Shown: positions 10,970 through 25,036 of the stretch, in pieces | Numbering within the stretch: position 1 is the first letter of the stretch | Layout: each line of letters starts with the position of its first letter | NCBI GenBank assembly: GCA_032622095.1 | Contig: CP136064.1 | Span: 211,806,205-211,870,204 of the forward strand | Length of the DNA stretch: 64,000 bases | Origin: Siphonodentalium dalli | Taxonomy: Eukaryota; Mollusca; Scaphopoda; Gadilida; Siphonodentaliidae | Reading direction: 5' to 3' | The notes under the pieces: generated by a model | What the model saw: only the letters and a program-made list of their open reading frames with translations | What the model was told of the DNA's origin: nothing | Database searches by the model: none | Translations under genes and position numbers: made by a program

Positions 10970-12360
10970 CTATTTGTAATTAGCTTGAAAAGAAAAACTA
11001 AAAGGACAAACTCCAAGCATATTATGCTTAACTGATATCGCGCACAGCGACAAGCTTACATTAACAGTATATACCGTAGTCAACCAGAGGAATTCAGTTC
11101 CTGTCAAATAAAACAAACCAGAGTTAATGATCGTGAACCAAAATATCAAATTTTGGCAATGTGCAAGTCGTAAATGGGCCACAGAACATGCAGAATCTAT
11201 TGAACAGAAACTAATCGAACTTGGCCTTTATTTTGTTGGCTGAGAACATATACTAACTTTGGTTGAGACAATCCAAACTGGAGTTATTCCAAGGAAATCT
11301 AAATGTTAACAAACACCTAATGATATCTGCTTCTCAAACTTAAAACAGCCAGTTGCGCGCGTGACATGGAACATAAAAGAGCGTTCGGTGTCTGTCTATC
11401 CCCGATATGGTAGCAATAAAGAGCGTTTCTTTCACGTTATGTGCTAAAAATTTAAAATGGCTTTTATTAAAATGTGGAAAATATTTTTCAAAGCATGTGA
11501 AACCGGCATATCGACAGTTCGTGTATTTGTCAATATATTTTATTCCTCCTTCCAAATTGCGTACATTTGTCAGCTTCATATCTATTGAACCTATTCCATA
11601 GGGCTGAAATAAGCTCGCATTGGCTTTATTTAGATGTGAAATAAGCCCAATATGGGCATAAACGCTGGTTACTAAAACAGCCAGATGTGGGACTATTTCG
11701 ATATGAAATAAGCCGCATTGCACTTATTTTAGCTGGAAAATAACAAGAATATAAAAACTCACGACTTGACAAATGTACACTTCAACGGAATAAGTACAAT
11801 GTGGGCTTAGTTCAGAATCAAATAAGTCCAATATCAACCTATGTGAATATTTAGGTCCACTATGAAGCTATTACGACGAGAATGAGTTGAAGAATTCGTC
11901 TTAGTATCGTACACCATTATCAAATACTAAAACATAACCACTCTCAATGTATTTCCTATCAAGCCAATAACCTGCATGGATGGGTGAAAACACATTCCTC
12001 GCGTAAATGGGCGAAGAATTATATCTAGTTGGGATTGATTACGAAATCCTACTGTCAACTGTTTTTCAAAGAATTTGTTCCCGCTTTAGCCACCGATAAC
12101 ACATGTGGAAGCGCCCTTAAGAGCCGATACCAACTATTATTCGACCCCACTACCTCGTCAACCATGAGCGAGCATTATGTTGTTGGACTCTGATTTACAA
12201 GGCGGAGCTACTCCCCCACATGCTTTATAGGTAGCATCGAGACACCACGCGTGTGACATCCAAATGATCATGTGTCTCTTTCAGTACCATTTAGTCGAGA
12301 AGAGTCACGCAGTCGGCACGCATGGCATAGCAAATAATTGCCAAATTGTACTTGTTCAAC
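10970..12360 (+). repeat. Satellite monomer 8 (beta, short, 1391 bp)
   Basis: Beta, short, A-CCC-T. It closes a two-monomer block of 2859 bp with monomer 7. Confidence 0.95.
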
Positions 12361-13828
12361 CTATTTGTAATTAGCTTGAAAAGAAAAACTAAAAGGACAA
12401 ACTCCAAGCATATTATGCTTAACTGATATCGCGCACAGCGACAAGCTTACATTAACAGTATATACCGTAGTCAACCAGAGGAATTCAGTTCCTGTCAAAT
12501 AAAACAAACCAGAGTTAATGATCGTGAACCAAAATATCAAATTTTGGCAATGTGCAAGTCGTAAATGGGCCACAGAACATGCAGAATCTATTGAACAGAA
12601 ACTAATCGAACTTGGCCTTTATTTTGTTGGCTGAGAACATATACTAACTTTGGTTGAGACAATCCAAACTGGAGTTATTCCAAGGAAATCTAAATGTTAA
12701 CAAACACCTAATGATATCTGCTTCTCAAACTTAAAACAGACAGTTGCGCGCGTGGCATGGAACATAAAAGAGCGTTCGGTGTCTGTCTATCCCCGATATG
12801 GTAGCAATAAAGAGCGTTTCTTTCACGTTATGTGCTAAAAATTTAAAATGGCTTTTATTAAAATGTGGAAAATATTTTTCAGAGCATGTGAAACCGGCAT
12901 ATCGACAGTTCGTGTATTTGTAAATATATTTTATTCCTCCTTCCAAATTGCGTACATTTGTCAGCTTCATATCTATTGAACCTATTCCATAGGGCTGAAA
13001 TAAGCTCGCATTGGCTTTATTTAGATGTGAAATAAGCCCAATATGGGCATAAACGCTGGTTACTAAAACAGCCAGATGTGGGACTATTTCGATATGAAAT
13101 AAGCCGCATTGCACTTATTTTAGCTGGAAAATAACAAGAATATAAAAACTCACGACTTGACAAATGTACACTTCAACGGAATAAGTACAATGTGGGCTTA
13201 GTTCAGAATCAAATAAGTCCAATATCAACCTATGTGAATATTTAGGTCCACTATGAAGCTATTACGACGAGAATGAGTTGAAGAATTCGTCTAACTTATT
13301 TGTTTCTTTTCCAACAAAGAAACGTATTGCCCTAATAATAAATCGACATGGACAAAGACACCCTCTTGTAGTATCGTACACCATTATCAAATACTAAAAC
13401 ATAACCACTCTCAATGTATTTCCTATCAAGCCAATAACCTGCCTGGATGGGTGAAAACACATTCCTCGCGTAAATGGGCGAAGAATTATATCTAGTTGGG
13501 ATTGATTACGAAATCCTACTGTCAACTGTTTTTCAAAGAATTTGTTCCCGCTTTAGCCACCGATAACACATGTGGAAGCGCCCCTTAAGAGCCGATACCA
13601 ACTATTATTCGACCCCACTACCTCGTCAACCATGAGCGAGCATTATGTTGTTGGACTCTGATTTACAAGGCGGAGCTACTCCCCCACATGCTTTATAGGT
13701 AGCATCGAGACACCACGCGTGTGACATCCAAATGATCATGTGTCTCCTTCAGTACCATTTAGTCGAGAAGAGTCACGCAGTCGGCACGCATGGCATAGCA
13801 AATAATTGCCAAATTGTACTTGTTCAAC
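12361..13828 (+). repeat. Satellite monomer 9 (alpha, long, 1468 bp)
   Basis: Alpha, 76-bp segment at 13293-13368, C-CCCC-C downstream. It opens the longest block of the window. Confidence 0.95.
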
Positions 13829-15220
13829 CTATTTGTAATTAGCTTGAAAAGAAAAACTAAAAGGACAAACTCCAAGCATATTATGCTTAACTGATATCGC
13901 GCACAGCGACAAGCTTACATTAACAGTATATACCGTAGTCAACCAGAGGAATTCAGTTCCTGTCAAATAAAACAAACCAGAGTTAATGATCGTGAACCAA
14001 AATATCAAATTTTGGCAATGTGCAAGTCGTAAATGGGCCACAGAACATGCAGAATCTATTGAACAGAAACTAATCGAACTTGGCCTTTATTTTGTTGGCT
14101 GAGAACATATACTAACTTTGGTTGAGACAATCCAAACTGGAGTTATTCCAAGGAAATCTAAATGTTAACAAACACCTAATGATATCTGCTTCTCAAACTT
14201 AAAACAGCCAGTTGCGCGCGTGGCATGGAACATAAAAGAGCGTTCGGTGTCTGTCTATCCCCGATATGGTAGCAATAAATAGCGTTTCTTTCACGTTATG
14301 TGCTAAAAATTTAAAATGGCTTTTATTAAAATGTGGAAAATATTTTTCAAAGCATGTGAAACCGGCATATCGACAGTTCGTGTATTTGTCAATATATTTT
14401 ATTCCTCCTTCCAAATTGCGTACATTTGTCAGCTTCATATCTATTGAACCTATTCCATAGGGCTGAAATAAGCTCGCATTGGCTTTATTTAGATGTGAAA
14501 TAAGCCCAATATGGGCATAAACGCTGGTTACTAAAACAGCCAGATGTGGGACTATTTCGATATGAAATAAGCCGCATTGCACTTATTTTAGCTGGAAAAT
14601 AACAAGAATATAAAAACTCACGACTTGACAAATGTACACTTCAACGGAATAAGTACAATGTGGGCTTAGTTCAGAATCAAATAAGTCCAATATCAACCTA
14701 TGTGAATATTTAGGTCCACTATGAAGCTATTACGACGAGAATGAGTTGAAGAATTCGTCTTAGTATCGTACACCATTATCAAATACTAAAACATAACCAC
14801 TCTCAATGTATTTCCTATCAAGCCAATAACCTGCATGGATGGGTGAAAACACATTCCTCGCGTAAATGGGCGAAGAATTATATCTAGTTGGGATTGATTA
14901 CGAAATCCTACTGTCAACTGTTTTTCAAAGAATTTGTTCCCGCTTTAGCCACCGATAACACATGTGGAAGCGCCCCTTAAGAGCCGATACCAACTATTAT
15001 TCGACCCCACTACCTCGTCAACCATGAGCGAGCATTATGTTGTTGGACTCTGATTTACAAGGCGGAGCTACTCCCCCACATGCTTTATAGGTAGCATCGA
15101 GACACCACGCGTGTGACATCCAAATGATCATGTGTCTCCTTCAGTACCATTTAGTCGAGAAGAGTCACGCAGTCGGCACGCATGGCATAGCAAATAATTG
15201 CCAAATTGTACTTGTTCAAC
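13829..15220 (+). repeat. Satellite monomer 10 (gamma, short, 1392 bp)
   Basis: First gamma monomer of the window: T at site G (AATAGCG), G at F, A at H, C at I. Short, with A-CCCC-C downstream. Confidence 0.95.
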
Positions 15221-16611
15221 CTATTTGTAATTAGCTTGAAAAGAAAAACTAAAAGGACAAACTCCAAGCATATTATGCTTAACTGATATCGCGCACAGCG
15301 ACAAGCTTACATTAACAGTATATACCGTAGTCAACCAGAGGAATTCAGTTCCTGTCAAATAAAACAAACCAGAGTTAATGATCGTGAACCAAAATATCAA
15401 ATTTTGGCAATGTGCAAGTCGTAAATGGGCCACAGAACATGCAGAATCTATTGAACAGAAACTAATCGAACTTGGCCTTTATTTTGTTGGCTGAGAACAT
15501 ATACTAACTTTGGTTGAGACAATCCAAACTGGAGTTATTCCAAGGAAATCTAAATGTTAACAAACACCTAATGATATCTGCTTCTCAAACTTAAAACAGC
15601 CAGTTGCGCGCGTGACATGGAACATAAAAGAGCGTTCGGTGTCTGTCTATCCCCGATATGGTAGCAATAAAGAGCGTTTCTTTCACGTTATGTGCTAAAA
15701 ATTTAAAATGGCTTTTATTAAAATGTGGAAAATATTTTTCAAAGCATGTGAAACCGGCATATCGACAGTTCGTGTATTTGTCAATATATTTTATTCCTCC
15801 TTCCAAATTGCGTACATTTGTCAGCTTCATATCTATTGAACCTATTCCATAGGGCTGAAATAAGCTCGCATTGGCTTTATTTAGATGTGAAATAAGCCCA
15901 ATATGGGCATAAACGCTGGTTACTAAAACAGCCAGATGTGGGACTATTTCGATATGAAATAAGCCGCATTGCACTTATTTTAGCTGGAAAATAACAAGAA
16001 TATAAAAACTCACGACTTGACAAATGTACACTTCAACGGAATAAGTACAATGTGGGCTTAGTTCAGAATCAAATAAGTCCAATATCAACCTATGTGAATA
16101 TTTAGGTCCACTATGAAGCTATTACGACGAGAATGAGTTGAAGAATTCGTCTTAGTATCGTACACCATTATCAAATACTAAAACATAACCACTCTCAATG
16201 TATTTCCTATCAAGCCAATAACCTGCATGGATGGGTGAAAACACATTCCTCGCGTAAATGGGCGAAGAATTATATCTAGTTGGGATTGATTACGAAATCC
16301 TACTGTCAACTGTTTTTCAAAGAATTTGTTCCCGCTTTAGCCACCGATAACACATGTGGAAGCGCCCTTAAGAGCCGATACCAACTATTATTCGACCCCA
16401 CTACCTCGTCAACCATGAGCGAGCATTATGTTGTTGGACTCTGATTTACAAGGCGGAGCTACTCCCCCACATGCTTTATAGGTAGCATCGAGACACCACG
16501 CGTGTGACATCCAAATGATCATGTGTCTCCTTCAGTACCATTTAGTCGAGAAGAGTCACGCAGTCGGCACGCATGGCATAGCAAATAATTGCCAAATTGT
16601 ACTTGTTCAAC
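15221..16611 (+). repeat. Satellite monomer 11 (beta, short, 1391 bp, C/D recombinant)
   Basis: Beta upstream and A-CCC downstream, but C rather than T at site D (CTCCTTCAG). The allele pair CCC with D=C is shared only with monomer 18. Confidence 0.95.
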
Positions 16612-18003
16612 CTATTTGTAATTAGCTTGAAAAGAAAAACTAAAAGGACAAACTCCAAGCATATTATGCTTAACTGATATCGCGCACAGCGACAAGCTTA
16701 CATTAACAGTATATACCGTAGTCAACCAGAGGAATTCAGTTCCTGTCAAATAAAACAAACCAGAGTTAATGATCGTGAACCAAAATATCAAATTTTGGCA
16801 ATGTGCAAGTCGTAAATGGGCCACAGAACATGCAGAATCTATTGAACAGAAACTAATCGAACTTGGCCTTTATTTTGTTGGCTGAGAACATATACTAACT
16901 TTGGTTGAGACAATCCAAACTGGAGTTATTCCAAGGAAATCTAAATGTTAACAAACACCTAATGATATCTGCTTCTCAAACTTAAAACAGCCAGTTGCGC
17001 GCGTGGCATGGAACATAAAAGAGCGTTCGGTGTCTGTCTATCCCCGATATGGTAGCAATAAATAGCGTTTCTTTCACGTTATGTGCTAAAAATTTAAAAT
17101 GGCTTTTATTAAAATGTGGAAAATATTTTTCAAAGCATGTGAAACCGGCATATCGACAGTTCGTGTATTTGTCAATATATTTTATTCCTCCTTCCAAATT
17201 GCGTACATTTGTCAGCTTCATATCTATTGAACCTATTCCATAGGGCTGAAATAAGCTCGCATTGGCTTTATTTAGATGTGAAATAAGCCCAATATGGGCA
17301 TAAACGCTGGTTACTAAAACAGCCAGATGTGGGACTATTTCGATATGAAATAAGCCGCATTGCACTTATTTTAGCTGGAAAATAACAAGAATATAAAAAC
17401 TCACGACTTGACAAATGTACACTTCAACGGAATAAGTACAATGTGGGCTTAGTTCAGAATCAAATAAGTCCAATATCAACCTATGTGAATATTTAGGTCC
17501 ACTATGAAGCTATTACGACGAGAATGAGTTGAAGAATTCGTCTTAGTATCGTACACCATTATCAAATACTAAAACATAACCACTCTCAATGTATTTCCTA
17601 TCAAGCCAATAACCTGCATGGATGGGTGAAAACACATTCCTCGCGTAAATGGGCGAAGAATTATATCTAGTTGGGATTGATTACGAAATCCTACTGTCAA
17701 CTGTTTTTCAAAGAATTTGTTCCCGCTTTAGCCACCGATAACACATGTGGAAGCGCCCCTTAAGAGCCGATACCAACTATTATTCGACCCCACTACCTCG
17801 TCAACCATGAGCGAGCATTATGTTGTTGGACTCTGATTTACAAGGCGGAGCTACTCCCCCACATGCTTTATAGGTAGCATCGAGACACCACGCGTGTGAC
17901 ATCCAAATGATCATGTGTCTCCTTCAGTACCATTTAGTCGAGAAGAGTCACGCAGTCGGCACGCATGGCATAGCAAATAATTGCCAAATTGTACTTGTTC
18001 AAC
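16612..18003 (+). repeat. Satellite monomer 12 (gamma, short, 1392 bp)
   Basis: Gamma, short, A-CCCC-C. It sits between two beta monomers, giving a gamma-beta alternation over monomers 10-13. Confidence 0.95.
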
Positions 18004-19394
18004 CTATTTGTAATTAGCTTGAAAAGAAAAACTAAAAGGACAAACTCCAAGCATATTATGCTTAACTGATATCGCGCACAGCGACAAGCTTACATTAACA
18101 GTATATACCGTAGTCAACCAGAGGAATTCAGTTCCTGTCAAATAAAACAAACCAGAGTTAATGATCGTGAACCAAAATATCAAATTTTGGCAATGTGCAA
18201 GTCGTAAATGGGCCACAGAACATGCAGAATCTATTGAACAGAAACTAATCGAACTTGGCCTTTATTTTGTTGGCTGAGAACATATACTAACTTTGGTTGA
18301 GACAATCCAAACTGGAGTTATTCCAAGGAAATCTAAATGTTAACAAACACCTAATGATATCTGCTTCTCAAACTTAAAACAGCCAGTTGCGCGCGTGACA
18401 TGGAACATAAAAGAGCGTTCGGTGTCTGTCTATCCCCGATATGGTAGCAATAAAGAGCGTTTCTTTCACGTTATGTGCTAAAAATTTAAAATGGCTTTTA
18501 TTAAAATGTGGAAAATATTTTTCAAAGCATGTGAAACCGGCATATCGACAGTTCGTGTATTTGTCAATATATTTTATTCCTCCTTCCAAATTGCGTACAT
18601 TTGTCAGCTTCATATCTATTGAACCTATTCCATAGGGCTGAAATAAGCTCGCATTGGCTTTATTTAGATGTGAAATAAGCCCAATATGGGCATAAACGCT
18701 GGTTACTAAAACAGCCAGATGTGGGACTATTTCGATATGAAATAAGCCGCATTGCACTTATTTTAGCTGGAAAATAACAAGAATATAAAAACTCACGACT
18801 TGACAAATGTACACTTCAACGGAATAAGTACAATGTGGGCTTAGTTCAGAATCAAATAAGTCCAATATCAACCTATGTGAATATTTAGGTCCACTATGAA
18901 GCTATTACGACGAGAATGAGTTGAAGAATTCGTCTTAGTATCGTACACCATTATCAAATACTAAAACATAACCACTCTCAATGTATTTCCTATCAAGCCA
19001 ATAACCTGCATGGATGGGTGAAAACACATTCCTCGCGTAAATGGGCGAAGAATTATATCTAGTTGGGATTGATTACGAAATCCTACTGTCAACTGTTTTT
19101 CAAAGAATTTGTTCCCGCTTTAGCCACCGATAACACATGTGGAAGCGCCCTTAAGAGCCGATACCAACTATTATTCGACCCCACTACCTCGTCAACCATG
19201 AGCGAGCATTATGTTGTTGGACTCTGATTTACAAGGCGGAGCTACTCCCCCACATGCTTTATAGGTAGCATCGAGACACCACGCGTGTGACATCCAAATG
19301 ATCATGTGTCTCTTTCAGTACCATTTAGTCGAGAAGAGTCACGCAGTCGGCACGCATGGCATAGCAAATAATTGCCAAATTGTACTTGTTCAAC
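18004..19394 (+). repeat. Satellite monomer 13 (beta, short, 1391 bp)
   Basis: Beta, short, A-CCC-T. First of three consecutive matching beta copies. Confidence 0.95.
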
Positions 19395-20785
19395 CTATTT
19401 GTAATTAGCTTGAAAAGAAAAACTAAAAGGACAAACTCCAAGCATATTATGCTTAACTGATATCGCGCACAGCGACAAGCTTACATTAACAGTATATACC
19501 GTAGTCAACCAGAGGAATTCAGTTCCTGTCAAATAAAACAAACCAGAGTTAATGATCGTGAACCAAAATATCAAATTTTGGCAATGTGCAAGTCGTAAAT
19601 GGGCCACAGAACATGCAGAATCTATTGAACAGAAACTAATCGAACTTGGCCTTTATTTTGTTGGCTGAGAACATATACTAACTTTGGTTGAGACAATCCA
19701 AACTGGAGTTATTCCAAGGAAATCTAAATGTTAACAAACACCTAATGATATCTGCTTCTCAAACTTAAAACAGCCAGTTGCGCGCGTGACATGGAACATA
19801 AAAGAGCGTTCGGTGTCTGTCTATCCCCGATATGGTAGCAATAAAGAGCGTTTCTTTCACGTTATGTGCTAAAAATTTAAAATGGCTTTTATTAAAATGT
19901 GGAAAATATTTTTCAAAGCATGTGAAACCGGCATATCGACAGTTCGTGTATTTGTCAATATATTTTATTCCTCCTTCCAAATTGCGTACATTTGTCAGCT
20001 TCATATCTATTGAACCTATTCCATAGGGCTGAAATAAGCTCGCATTGGCTTTATTTAGATGTGAAATAAGCCCAATATGGGCATAAACGCTGGTTACTAA
20101 AACAGCCAGATGTGGGACTATTTCGATATGAAATAAGCCGCATTGCACTTATTTTAGCTGGAAAATAACAAGAATATAAAAACTCACGACTTGACAAATG
20201 TACACTTCAACGGAATAAGTACAATGTGGGCTTAGTTCAGAATCAAATAAGTCCAATATCAACCTATGTGAATATTTAGGTCCACTATGAAGCTATTACG
20301 ACGAGAATGAGTTGAAGAATTCGTCTTAGTATCGTACACCATTATCAAATACTAAAACATAACCACTCTCAATGTATTTCCTATCAAGCCAATAACCTGC
20401 ATGGATGGGTGAAAACACATTCCTCGCGTAAATGGGCGAAGAATTATATCTAGTTGGGATTGATTACGAAATCCTACTGTCAACTGTTTTTCAAAGAATT
20501 TGTTCCCGCTTTAGCCACCGATAACACATGTGGAAGCGCCCTTAAGAGCCGATACCAACTATTATTCGACCCCACTACCTCGTCAACCATGAGCGAGCAT
20601 TATGTTGTTGGACTCTGATTTACAAGGCGGAGCTACTCCCCCACATGCTTTATAGGTAGCATCGAGACACCACGCGTGTGACATCCAAATGATCATGTGT
20701 CTCTTTCAGTACCATTTAGTCGAGAAGAGTCACGCAGTCGGCACGCATGGCATAGCAAATAATTGCCAAATTGTACTTGTTCAAC
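19395..20785 (+). repeat. Satellite monomer 14 (beta, short, 1391 bp)
   Basis: Beta, short, A-CCC-T, with no difference from monomer 13 seen. One of only two beta copies preceded by a D=T monomer. Confidence 0.95.
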
Positions 20786-22176
20786 CTATTTGTAATTAGC
20801 TTGAAAAGAAAAACTAAAAGGACAAACTCCAAGCATATTATGCTTAACTGATATCGCGCACAGCGACAAGCTTACATTAACAGTATATACCGTAGTCAAC
20901 CAGAGGAATTCAGTTCCTGTCAAATAAAACAAACCAGAGTTAATGATCGTGAACCAAAATATCAAATTTTGGCAATGTGCAAGTCGTAAATGGGCCACAG
21001 AACATGCAGAATCTATTGAACAGAAACTAATCGAACTTGGCCTTTATTTTGTTGGCTGAGAACATATACTAACTTTGGTTGAGACAATCCAAACTGGAGT
21101 TATTCCAAGGAAATCTAAATGTTAACAAACACCTAATGATATCTGCTTCTCAAACTTAAAACAGCCAGTTGCGCGCGTGACATGGAACATAAAAGAGCGT
21201 TCGGTGTCTGTCTATCCCCGATATGGTAGCAATAAAGAGCGTTTCTTTCACGTTATGTGCTAAAAATTTAAAATGGCTTTTATTAAAATGTGGAAAATAT
21301 TTTTCAAAGCATGTGAAACCGGCATATCGACAGTTCGTGTATTTGTCAATATATTTTATTCCTCCTTCCAAATTGCGTACATTTGTCAGCTTCATATCTA
21401 TTGAACCTATTCCATAGGGCTGAAATAAGCTCGCATTGGCTTTATTTAGATGTGAAATAAGCCCAATATGGGCATAAACGCTGGTTACTAAAACAGCCAG
21501 ATGTGGGACTATTTCGATATGAAATAAGCCGCATTGCACTTATTTTAGCTGGAAAATAACAAGAATATAAAAACTCACGACTTGACAAATGTACACTTCA
21601 ACGGAATAAGTACAATGTGGGCTTAGTTCAGAATCAAATAAGTCCAATATCAACCTATGTGAATATTTAGGTCCACTATGAAGCTATTACGACGAGAATG
21701 AGTTGAAGAATTCGTCTTAGTATCGTACACCATTATCAAATACTAAAACATAACCACTCTCAATGTATTTCCTATCAAGCCAATAACCTGCATGGATGGG
21801 TGAAAACACATTCCTCGCGTAAATGGGCGAAGAATTATATCTAGTTGGGATTGATTACGAAATCCTACTGTCAACTGTTTTTCAAAGAATTTGTTCCCGC
21901 TTTAGCCACCGATAACACATGTGGAAGCGCCCTTAAGAGCCGATACCAACTATTATTCGACCCCACTACCTCGTCAACCATGAGCGAGCATTATGTTGTT
22001 GGACTCTGATTTACAAGGCGGAGCTACTCCCCCACATGCTTTATAGGTAGCATCGAGACACCACGCGTGTGACATCCAAATGATCATGTGTCTCTTTCAG
22101 TACCATTTAGTCGAGAAGAGTCACGCAGTCGGCACGCATGGCATAGCAAATAATTGCCAAATTGTACTTGTTCAAC
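20786..22176 (+). repeat. Satellite monomer 15 (beta, short, 1391 bp)
   Basis: Beta, short, A-CCC-T. Third of the beta run; it closes the block opened by monomer 9. Confidence 0.95.
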
Positions 22177-23644
22177 CTATTTGTAATTAGCTTGAAAAGA
22201 AAAACTAAAAGGACAAACTCCAAGCATATTATGCTTAACTGATATCGCGCACAGCGACAAGCTTACATTAACAGTATATACCGTAGTCAACCAGAGGAAT
22301 TCAGTTCCTGTCAAATAAAACAAACCAGAGTTAATGATCGTGAACCAAAATATCAAATTTTGGCAATGTGCAAGTCGTAAATGGGCCACAGAACATGCAG
22401 AATCTATTGAACAGAAACTAATCGAACTTGGCCTTTATTTTGTTGGCTGAGAACATATACTAACTTTGGTTGAGACAATCCAAACTGGAGTTATTCCAAG
22501 GAAATCTAAATGTTAACAAACACCTAATGATATCTGCTTCTCAAACTTAAAACAGACAGTTGCGCGCGTGGCATGGAACATAAAAGAGCGTTCGGTGTCT
22601 GTCTATCCCCGATATGGTAGCAATAAAGAGCGTTTCTTTCACGTTATGTGCTAAAAATTTAAAATGGCTTTTATTAAAATGTGGAAAATATTTTTCAGAG
22701 CATGTGAAACCGGCATATCGACAGTTCGTGTATTTGTAAATATATTTTATTCCTCCTTCCAAATTGCGTACATTTGTCAGCTTCATATCTATTGAACCTA
22801 TTCCATAGGGCTGAAATAAGCTCGCATTGGCTTTATTTAGATGTGAAATAAGCCCAATATGGGCATAAACGCTGGTTACTAAAACAGCCAGATGTGGGAC
22901 TATTTCGATATGAAATAAGCCGCATTGCACTTATTTTAGCTGGAAAATAACAAGAATATAAAAACTCACGACTTGACAAATGTACACTTCAACGGAATAA
23001 GTACAATGTGGGCTTAGTTCAGAATCAAATAAGTCCAATATCAACCTATGTGAATATTTAGGTCCACTATGAAGCTATTACGACGAGAATGAGTTGAAGA
23101 ATTCGTCTAACTTATTTGTTTCTTTTCCAACAAAGAAACGTATTGCCCTAATAATAAATCGACATGGACAAAGACACCCTCTTGTAGTATCGTACACCAT
23201 TATCAAATACTAAAACATAACCACTCTCAATGTATTTCCTATCAAGCCAATAACCTGCCTGGATGGGTGAAAACACATTCCTCGCGTAAATGGGCGAAGA
23301 ATTATATCTAGTTGGGATTGATTACGAAATCCTACTGTCAACTGTTTTTCAAAGAATTTGTTCCCGCTTTAGCCACCGATAACACATGTGGAAGCGCCCC
23401 TTAAGAGCCGATACCAACTATTATTCGACCCCACTACCTCGTCAACCATGAGCGAGCATTATGTTGTTGGACTCTGATTTACAAGGCGGAGCTACTCCCC
23501 CACATGCTTTATAGGTAGCATCGAGACACCACGCGTGTGACATCCAAATGATCATGTGTCTCCTTCAGTACCATTTAGTCGAGAAGAGTCACGCAGTCGG
23601 CACGCATGGCATAGCAAATAATTGCCAAATTGTACTTGTTCAAC
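22177..23644 (+). repeat. Satellite monomer 16 (alpha, long, 1468 bp)
   Basis: Alpha, 76-bp segment at 23109-23184, C-CCCC-C downstream. Confidence 0.95.
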
Positions 23645-25036
23645 CTATTTGTAATTAGCTTGAAAAGAAAAACTAAAAGGACAAACTCCAAGCATATTAT
23701 GCTTAACTGATATCGCGCACAGCGACAAGCTTACATTAACAGTATATACCGTAGTCAACCAGAGGAATTCAGTTCCTGTCAAATAAAACAAACCAGAGTT
23801 AATGATCGTGAACCAAAATATCAAATTTTGGCAATGTGCAAGTCGTAAATGGGCCACAGAACATGCAGAATCTATTGAACAGAAACTAATCGAACTTGGC
23901 CTTTATTTTGTTGGCTGAGAACATATACTAACTTTGGTTGAGACAATCCAAACTGGAGTTATTCCAAGGAAATCTAAATGTTAACAAACACCTAATGATA
24001 TCTGCTTCTCAAACTTAAAACAGCCAGTTGCGCGCGTGGCATGGAACATAAAAGAGCGTTCGGTGTCTGTCTATCCCCGATATGGTAGCAATAAATAGCG
24101 TTTCTTTCACGTTATGTGCTAAAAATTTAAAATGGCTTTTATTAAAATGTGGAAAATATTTTTCAAAGCATGTGAAACCGGCATATCGACAGTTCGTGTA
24201 TTTGTCAATATATTTTATTCCTCCTTCCAAATTGCGTACATTTGTCAGCTTCATATCTATTGAACCTATTCCATAGGGCTGAAATAAGCTCGCATTGGCT
24301 TTATTTAGATGTGAAATAAGCCCAATATGGGCATAAACGCTGGTTACTAAAACAGCCAGATGTGGGACTATTTCGATATGAAATAAGCCGCATTGCACTT
24401 ATTTTAGCTGGAAAATAACAAGAATATAAAAACTCACGACTTGACAAATGTACACTTCAACGGAATAAGTACAATGTGGGCTTAGTTCAGAATCAAATAA
24501 GTCCAATATCAACCTATGTGAATATTTAGGTCCACTATGAAGCTATTACGACGAGAATGAGTTGAAGAATTCGTCTTAGTATCGTACACCATTATCAAAT
24601 ACTAAAACATAACCACTCTCAATGTATTTCCTATCAAGCCAATAACCTGCATGGATGGGTGAAAACACATTCCTCGCGTAAATGGGCGAAGAATTATATC
24701 TAGTTGGGATTGATTACGAAATCCTACTGTCAACTGTTTTTCAAAGAATTTGTTCCCGCTTTAGCCACCGATAACACATGTGGAAGCGCCCCTTAAGAGC
24801 CGATACCAACTATTATTCGACCCCACTACCTCGTCAACCATGAGCGAGCATTATGTTGTTGGACTCTGATTTACAAGGCGGAGCTACTCCCCCACATGCT
24901 TTATAGGTAGCATCGAGACACCACGCGTGTGACATCCAAATGATCATGTGTCTCCTTCAGTACCATTTAGTCGAGAAGAGTCACGCAGTCGGCACGCATG
25001 GCATAGCAAATAATTGCCAAATTGTACTTGTTCAAC
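23645..25036 (+). repeat. Satellite monomer 17 (gamma, short, 1392 bp)
   Basis: Gamma, short, A-CCCC-C. Confidence 0.95.
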
